Source of the DNA: Stramonita haemastoma
Taxonomy: Eukaryota; Mollusca; Gastropoda; Neogastropoda; Muricidae
NCBI GenBank assembly: GCA_030674155.1
Contig: CM060325.1
Coordinates: forward strand, 17,204,036-17,214,035
Reading direction: 5' to 3'
DNA: 10,000 nt
Positions 8,562-10,000 of the stretch are shown piece by piece. The translations under genes were made by a program, and so were the position numbers. Each line of letters starts with the position of its first letter. The first letter of the stretch is position 1. The notes beneath the pieces are model-generated. The model was not told the DNA's origin. It searched no databases and saw only the letters and a program-made list of their open reading frames with translations.

Positions 8562-8655
8562 ATCTCTCTCTCTATCTCTTTCTCTCCCTCCATCCCCCTC
8601 TCTCTCCCTCTCCCTCTCTCTCTCTCTCTCCCTTTCTCTCTCTCTCTCTCGCTCA
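8562..8655. repeat. Degenerate (CT)n repeat
   Basis: CT units with CCCT, CATCC and TATCT variants, about 63 bases after the purer TC run. The two may derive from one ancestral tract, or the region may simply favour CT growth. Confidence 0.93.
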
Positions 8656-9842
8656 CTTTCAAACTCATCATACCCACCATCCCTGTAAGTCAGGATTCCC
8701 ACAAGCTTTCAAGAGCTAGAGTACAAAGATATAAAAAGAATGAAGAGATCGAAAGAAGAAGAGAGATGAACACAAAATGAAGGAGAAAATAATCTTGTTC
8801 TCTGTGTGAACAGAAACGTGGGGTGGTAGCTGGTAGGGGATAGCAAACAGACATAAAAAAAAATGGGAACAGAAAAAAGAGACTGACAGAATATCCAACT
8901 AACGGACAGACCCAGTGTCATACAAAACTGTTTGCAGAAAAAAGAGAAACAAAGACAAAGAAACAGAGGTGCGACATAAAGGTTTACTCTTCCGTGCACA
9001 TGTTCGACCAAGTTTAGTTTTTTAAGAGTTTGGAGCTGTTTTATTTTAGAACCAGAGTGAGTAGACAGTCTCTGAATAATCCAAATATTGGAGTTTTAAA
9101 GTAAATACACATTTTTCAATGTCGGCATGTGGGGACATTTTGTAGTAAAGACTATTTTGCCAGGCTTAACTCAAGTTTCAGCTCTTGGATAAACTTCATC
9201 CAATGTTCTGGGGCTTGGCTGTTTAAATTTAATGTTACATGAAAAAACTTTCTCTGTATGATTCATGGTTCTGTCACATGAAGAATATATAGACCTACTT
9301 TTTCATAGACCTTAGTCTCCACCATATCTGCTATAAAAAATTTAAAAAATCCCAAGTAACGCCTATAAAGTAAGGGCGAGTTGAGACATAAACACGCATT
9401 TATCCAATTAGAAAGAAACTTGATAAGGATATTAAAAATATAATGCATTCAATAAAATACAAACTTGCAAACGAGCAGAGTAAAATATTTTTAAAAAATC
9501 ATACACTTCTTTCTCTTCACTCACACAAAAAAGTCTGTGTCCATACACAAATGTTTCCTTTCAATAGAAAAGACATCGGTCTGAACTTGTGAAACTTCTG
9601 CATTCTGTGCAAACTGATGCCAGAAAAAAGTCTGGACACGATCCTGCCCCTAGACAACACTGGTCAGTATTCAAGACCCCACACCCCATAACTTATCACA
9701 TATCACGTTCCAGCTGCAATCTACACAACGTCAAAAATGTACCAACGTGTTGTTTTTCTTTTAACCTCGCGTTTGTTTTCTTTCGACCTGAAAGCTGACA
9801 AAATGTTTTCCAAAAACACAAAACGACACTCAGCACCACCCA
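8656..9842. other. Unique AT-rich sequence, no gene seen
   Basis: The first 300 bases are purine-rich on the plus strand, which gives Ser/Phe-rich minus-strand frames without domains. The rest is AT-rich with short A- and T-runs. Open frames at 8709-9011, 9263-9448 and 9589-9798 have no recognisable motif and no supporting splice or start signals. This fits intergenic or intronic DNA. Confidence 0.55.
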
Positions 9843-10000
9843 AGGGTGTCTGAATAACCCGGTCAGTCGAGTGCCAGACTAAGACTGGGGATCAGGTTCA
9901 ATTCCCTGTTGTCCCACATGAAAATGCGTTTTCACTGTGCATCTTAAACGTGCCGTATTGGAGGTGCACGACATTGTCAGTACCCCTGCCCCAGCCTCTG
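9843..10000 (+). mobile_element. tRNA-derived SINE, 5' part, cut by window end
   Basis: GGTTCAATTCC at 9895-9905 matches the RNA polymerase III B box (GGTTCRANNCC). About 36 bases upstream, CCGGTCAGTCGA at 9859-9870 resembles a decayed A box and aligns with a tRNA D-arm. Between them CCAG (9874-9877) and CTGG (9885-9888) pair around a 7-base loop, like an anticodon arm. The T-arm has only two Watson-Crick pairs plus one wobble, so it is not a functional tRNA. A tRNA-unrelated body follows, with the inverted words CGTGCC and GGTGCACG. SINEs of this design move by target-primed retrotransposition using LINE enzymes. The 5' edge is uncertain and the 3' tail lies outside the window. Confidence 0.7.

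Noticed and set aside
8709..9011. 100-codon minus-strand frame rich in Ser and Phe
   Set aside because: It reflects purine-rich plus-strand composition, with no domain, signal or splice support.
9874..9908. Functional tRNA gene
   Set aside because: The A box is degenerate, the T-stem has only two Watson-Crick pairs plus a wobble, and the base before the anticodon is not T. It fits a tRNA-derived SINE better.

Overview
This window looks like nuclear DNA of an animal, most plausibly a marine mollusc (a gastropod would fit). It has no bacterial gene organisation: no long ORFs, ribosome binding sites, operons or CRISPR array. About one third of it (roughly 3.3 kb, summed by eye) is simple-sequence DNA built from (TCTG/CAGA), (TC/GA), (TG/CA), (GATA) and homopolymer G or C tracts. 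The rest is mostly AT-rich single-copy-looking DNA. The window ends in a tRNA-like sequence typical of a SINE. The organism assignment is inference from repeat style and that SINE-like end; no species marker gene is present.

Layout. 1-291 is a TCTG/TATC compound microsatellite. 300-762 is unique AT-rich DNA. 764-855 is a TG-to-CA palindromic tract. 963-1340 is a CAGA/GA tract. 1364-1814 is mostly unique, with a weak coding-like segment (about 1422-1502) and a 15-C run. 1815-2377 is a TCTG/TG/TCTG/TC tract. 2705-2907 is a TGG/TGA-rich degenerate trinucleotide tract. 3281-3398 and 3487-3578 are GATA arrays. 4389-4427 is a G-run cluster fitting the quadruplex rule. 4480-4829 is a GA/CAGA tract. 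5136-5349 is an unbroken 214-nt homopurine tract. 5666-6035 is TG, then GA/GACA. 6030-6221 is a coding-like or repeat-derived island. 6233-6541 is a CA/CG/CT tract. 6640-6740 is a GA/GACA tract. 7059-7124 is C-rich. 7320-7600 is a CpG-dense island with promoter-like motifs. 8422-8655 holds two CT tracts. 9843-10000 is the start of a tRNA-derived SINE cut by the window end.

No complete protein-coding gene can be supported. Nearly every long open frame is the translation of a microsatellite (poly Ser-Leu-Ser-Val, Arg-Glu, Thr-His and similar) and should not be annotated as protein. The three places most likely to matter biologically are the CpG-dense segment near 7.3-7.6 kb (possible promoter or first exon), the island at 6.03-6.22 kb, and the SINE at the right edge. 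The dense set of oppositely oriented, mutually complementary tracts is the main structural peculiarity. I found no convincing new biological system here.
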